From Psychrobacter sp. (GTDB lineage: Bacteria > Pseudomonadota > Gammaproteobacteria > Pseudomonadales > Moraxellaceae), in assembly GCF_030454045.1 (NCBI RefSeq), contig NZ_JAKDJE010000029.1:1-34562 (forward strand): a DNA stretch of 34,562 nt, in the 5' to 3' direction. The notes below the pieces were generated by a model. The model was not told the DNA's origin. It did not search any database and was given only the letters and a program-made list of their open reading frames with translations. Below are positions 33,790-34,562 of this stretch, in pieces. The position numbers and the translations under genes were made by a program. Position 1 is the stretch's first letter. Every line of letters begins with the position of its first letter.

Positions 33790-33930
33790 ATGGCACATAA
33801 AAAGGCAAACCTACCACAAAAAACCTGCCCGGTTTGCCAACGCCCTTTTACCTGGCGCAAGAAGTGGGAAAAGGATTGGGAGCAGGTGATTTATTGTTCT
33901 GAGCGCTGTCGGCGGAGGAAGGGTAAGTAG
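33790..33930 (+). CDS. DUF2256 zinc-finger microprotein
   Basis: This 46-residue basic protein has two Cys pairs, C13-x2-C16 and C36-x3-C40, in KTCPVCQRPFTWRKKWEKDW and IYCSERCRRRKGK. This is the DUF2256 pattern, a presumed single zinc finger. It starts 15 bp after the ATPase stop, with AAGGG (33780-33784) 5 bp before the ATG, so it is very likely translated from the same transcript. DUF2256 genes are often found beside cryptochrome or photolyase genes; none is in this window. Its function is unknown; RNA or DNA binding is a guess from its charge. Confidence 0.9.
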   Translation: MAHKKANLPQKTCPVCQRPFTWRKKWEKDWEQVIYCSERCRRRKGK

Positions 33931-33974
33931 GGTGGCGTTAGACTTGTCAAATTCTCGTAGAGAATGCAGACAAG

Positions 33975-34024
33975 GCGTAACCCACCGCTCGTATATTATG
34001 ATAAATTTAGGTGGTGGGTTACGC
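33975..34024. repeat. Inverted repeat with GTAACCCACC arms
   Basis: GCGTAACCCACC (33975-33986) and GGTGGGTTACGC (34013-34024) form a perfect 12-bp stem with a 26-nt AT-rich loop. A further TGCGCTAACCCATACTACGC follows, a degenerate copy of the first arm. This looks like a dispersed palindromic repeat of the kind found in many bacterial spacers. It may also end the flotillin/ATPase transcript, though no T run follows. Confidence 0.7.
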
Positions 34025-34066
34025 TGCGCTAACCCATACTACGCGACTAAGAAATTAAGGTAAATT

Positions 34067-34270
34067 ATGAGCAAGCATTATGAACATTCAAGCTTCCGAG
34101 AAAAGCTTATTGAACATTTATTTATTGGTGAAATGCTTAAACTTTCGTGGCTAAAAGATGATTGCCAATTAGAAGTCATGAAGCTTGAAGTGGATAACGC
34201 TGGTTGTGACATTGTCCTTGAAGAGAATAATGTTTTTCGTATTTATCTTAAAGTATTAAGCTTGAAATGA
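34067..34270 (+). pseudogene. Truncated gene of a nuclease-like hypothetical family
   Basis: The 67-residue product reads EHSSFREKLIEHLFIGEMLK, then a short stretch, then EVDNAGCDIVLEENNVFRIY. From memory, full-length relatives of 150-180 residues begin the same way (EHSSFRE.LIEHLFIGELLK) and continue with a GYD-(x)n-E-x-RHIQLK motif typical of PD-(D/E)xK nucleases. Here the motif is altered (FRIYLKVLSLK), and a stop follows at once, in AT-rich DNA. The Asp (C-D-I-V), Glu and Lys positions are still visible, but most of the protein is missing. AAGGTAAATT before the ATG is a usable ribosome binding site. I read this as a decayed or truncated gene at an accessory junction; a functional short form cannot be excluded. 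Confidence 0.6.
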
Positions 34271-34451
34271 AATTTAAGAGCCTTGCGTGTTTGCCATTTT
34301 GCATATTAAGACTAAAATTCACTCATAACTTAAATGTCATAAATTAAAAAAATATAGGGGCTGTAAATTTCTAAATTAAGTGTAAGTAATTAATAGAGAT
34401 TATTTTATTTAATAAAAAAATAATATATAAAAGTTTATATCACGAAAAGTA
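34271..34451. other. AT-rich spacer at the right end
   Basis: This stretch is very AT-rich with no open frame of interest. It includes AGGGGCTGTA near 34357, which is the complement of a 10-base string at the left end of the window. I see no gene here. Confidence 0.5.
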
Positions 34452-34481
34452 AAAACTGCCCACGTTTAGGACAGTTTTTTT
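34452..34481 (+). terminator. Terminator near the right end
   Basis: AAAACTGCCC (34452-34461), loop ACGTTTA, then GGACAGTTTT (34469-34478) form a 10-bp stem with one mismatch, followed by T to 34481. A-rich bases on the left make it bidirectional. Confidence 0.8.
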
Positions 34482-34538
34482 AAGAATTAGTTTTAATTTA
34501 GAAACTAGGGGGAGTTTCCCAAACTCTGTGTAACTGCT

Positions 34539-34557
34539 TATAATCCACTAACAGGAG
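34539..34557 (+). promoter_or_regulatory. -10 element and ribosome binding site of the next gene
   Basis: TATAAT (34539-34544) is followed by AGGAG (34553-34557) five bases before the window edge. A gene probably starts within a few bases beyond 34562. If the TATAAT is used, the leader would be very short; otherwise it is a chance match and only the AGGAG matters. A small GAGTTTCCCAAACTC palindrome (34512-34526) sits where an operator could lie. Confidence 0.5.
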
Positions 34558-34562
34558 AATAA

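Noticed and set aside
24454..33930. Reading the flotillin-ATPase cluster as a known named phage-defence system
   Set aside because: I see no toxin, nuclease or sensor gene in it, and no such assignment is known to me; left as an open hypothesis.
44..34366. TACAGCCCCT near the left end and AGGGGCTGTA near the right end as terminal inverted repeats of one large element
   Set aside because: Only 10 bases match, the intervening genes are ordinary chromosomal ones, similar strings occur elsewhere (for example near 19442), and there is no transposase.

Overview
The window looks like chromosomal DNA of a Psychrobacter-like member of the Moraxellaceae (Gammaproteobacteria, Pseudomonadales). I infer this from the map-glnD-dapC neighbourhood (also known in Pseudomonas), a Pseudomonas-type secreted lipase with its foldase, moderate G+C genes with AT-rich spacers, and the overall look of the proteins. 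No 16S gene or other decisive marker is present, so the genus call is inference.

Layout. 1-517: AT-rich spacer with a degenerate small zinc-ribbon/membrane reading frame on the minus strand and a triple 13-bp tandem repeat just before ftsK. 518-5639 (+): ftsK with a very long acidic linker and a clean terminator, then an amidase of the 6-aminohexanoate-cyclic-dimer hydrolase type. 5689-14584 (-): a long minus-strand block in transcription order dapC, a cNMP/CBS/DUF294 nucleotidyltransferase-like protein, a DEDDh exonuclease, dacB (PBP4-type, with an unusual insert), a small membrane protein, a DUF421 protein, rlmH, and a DODA-type extradiol dioxygenase. 14845-15516 (+): an unrecognised two-helix membrane protein. 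15552-19329 (-): map then glnD. 19626-21864 (+): secreted lipase and its membrane-anchored foldase. 22038-24271 (+): three lipoproteins (a 43-residue one, a META-domain one, a TolB-like beta-propeller one), two followed by terminators of similar design.

24454-33930 (+) is the most interesting part. It encodes a YqiJ/NfeD-like membrane OB-fold protein, a large YqiK-type flotillin with a very long coiled coil and internal 22-residue repeats, a 2068-residue AAA+ protein of the DUF3686 'DNA repair ATPase' type, and a tiny DUF2256 zinc-finger protein 15 bp behind it. The first two are an established pair in other bacteria. The addition of a giant coiled-coil AAA+ machine suggests a membrane-microdomain-based remodelling or stress module whose function is, as far as I know, not established. 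The spacer between flotillin and the ATPase is packed with hairpins, two of which share one arm and so exclude each other.

33931-34562: a short accessory-looking tail with an inverted repeat, a truncated gene of a nuclease-like family, AT-rich DNA, a terminator, and the promoter and ribosome binding site of a gene starting just past the window edge. I saw no tRNA, rRNA, CRISPR array or intact insertion sequence.
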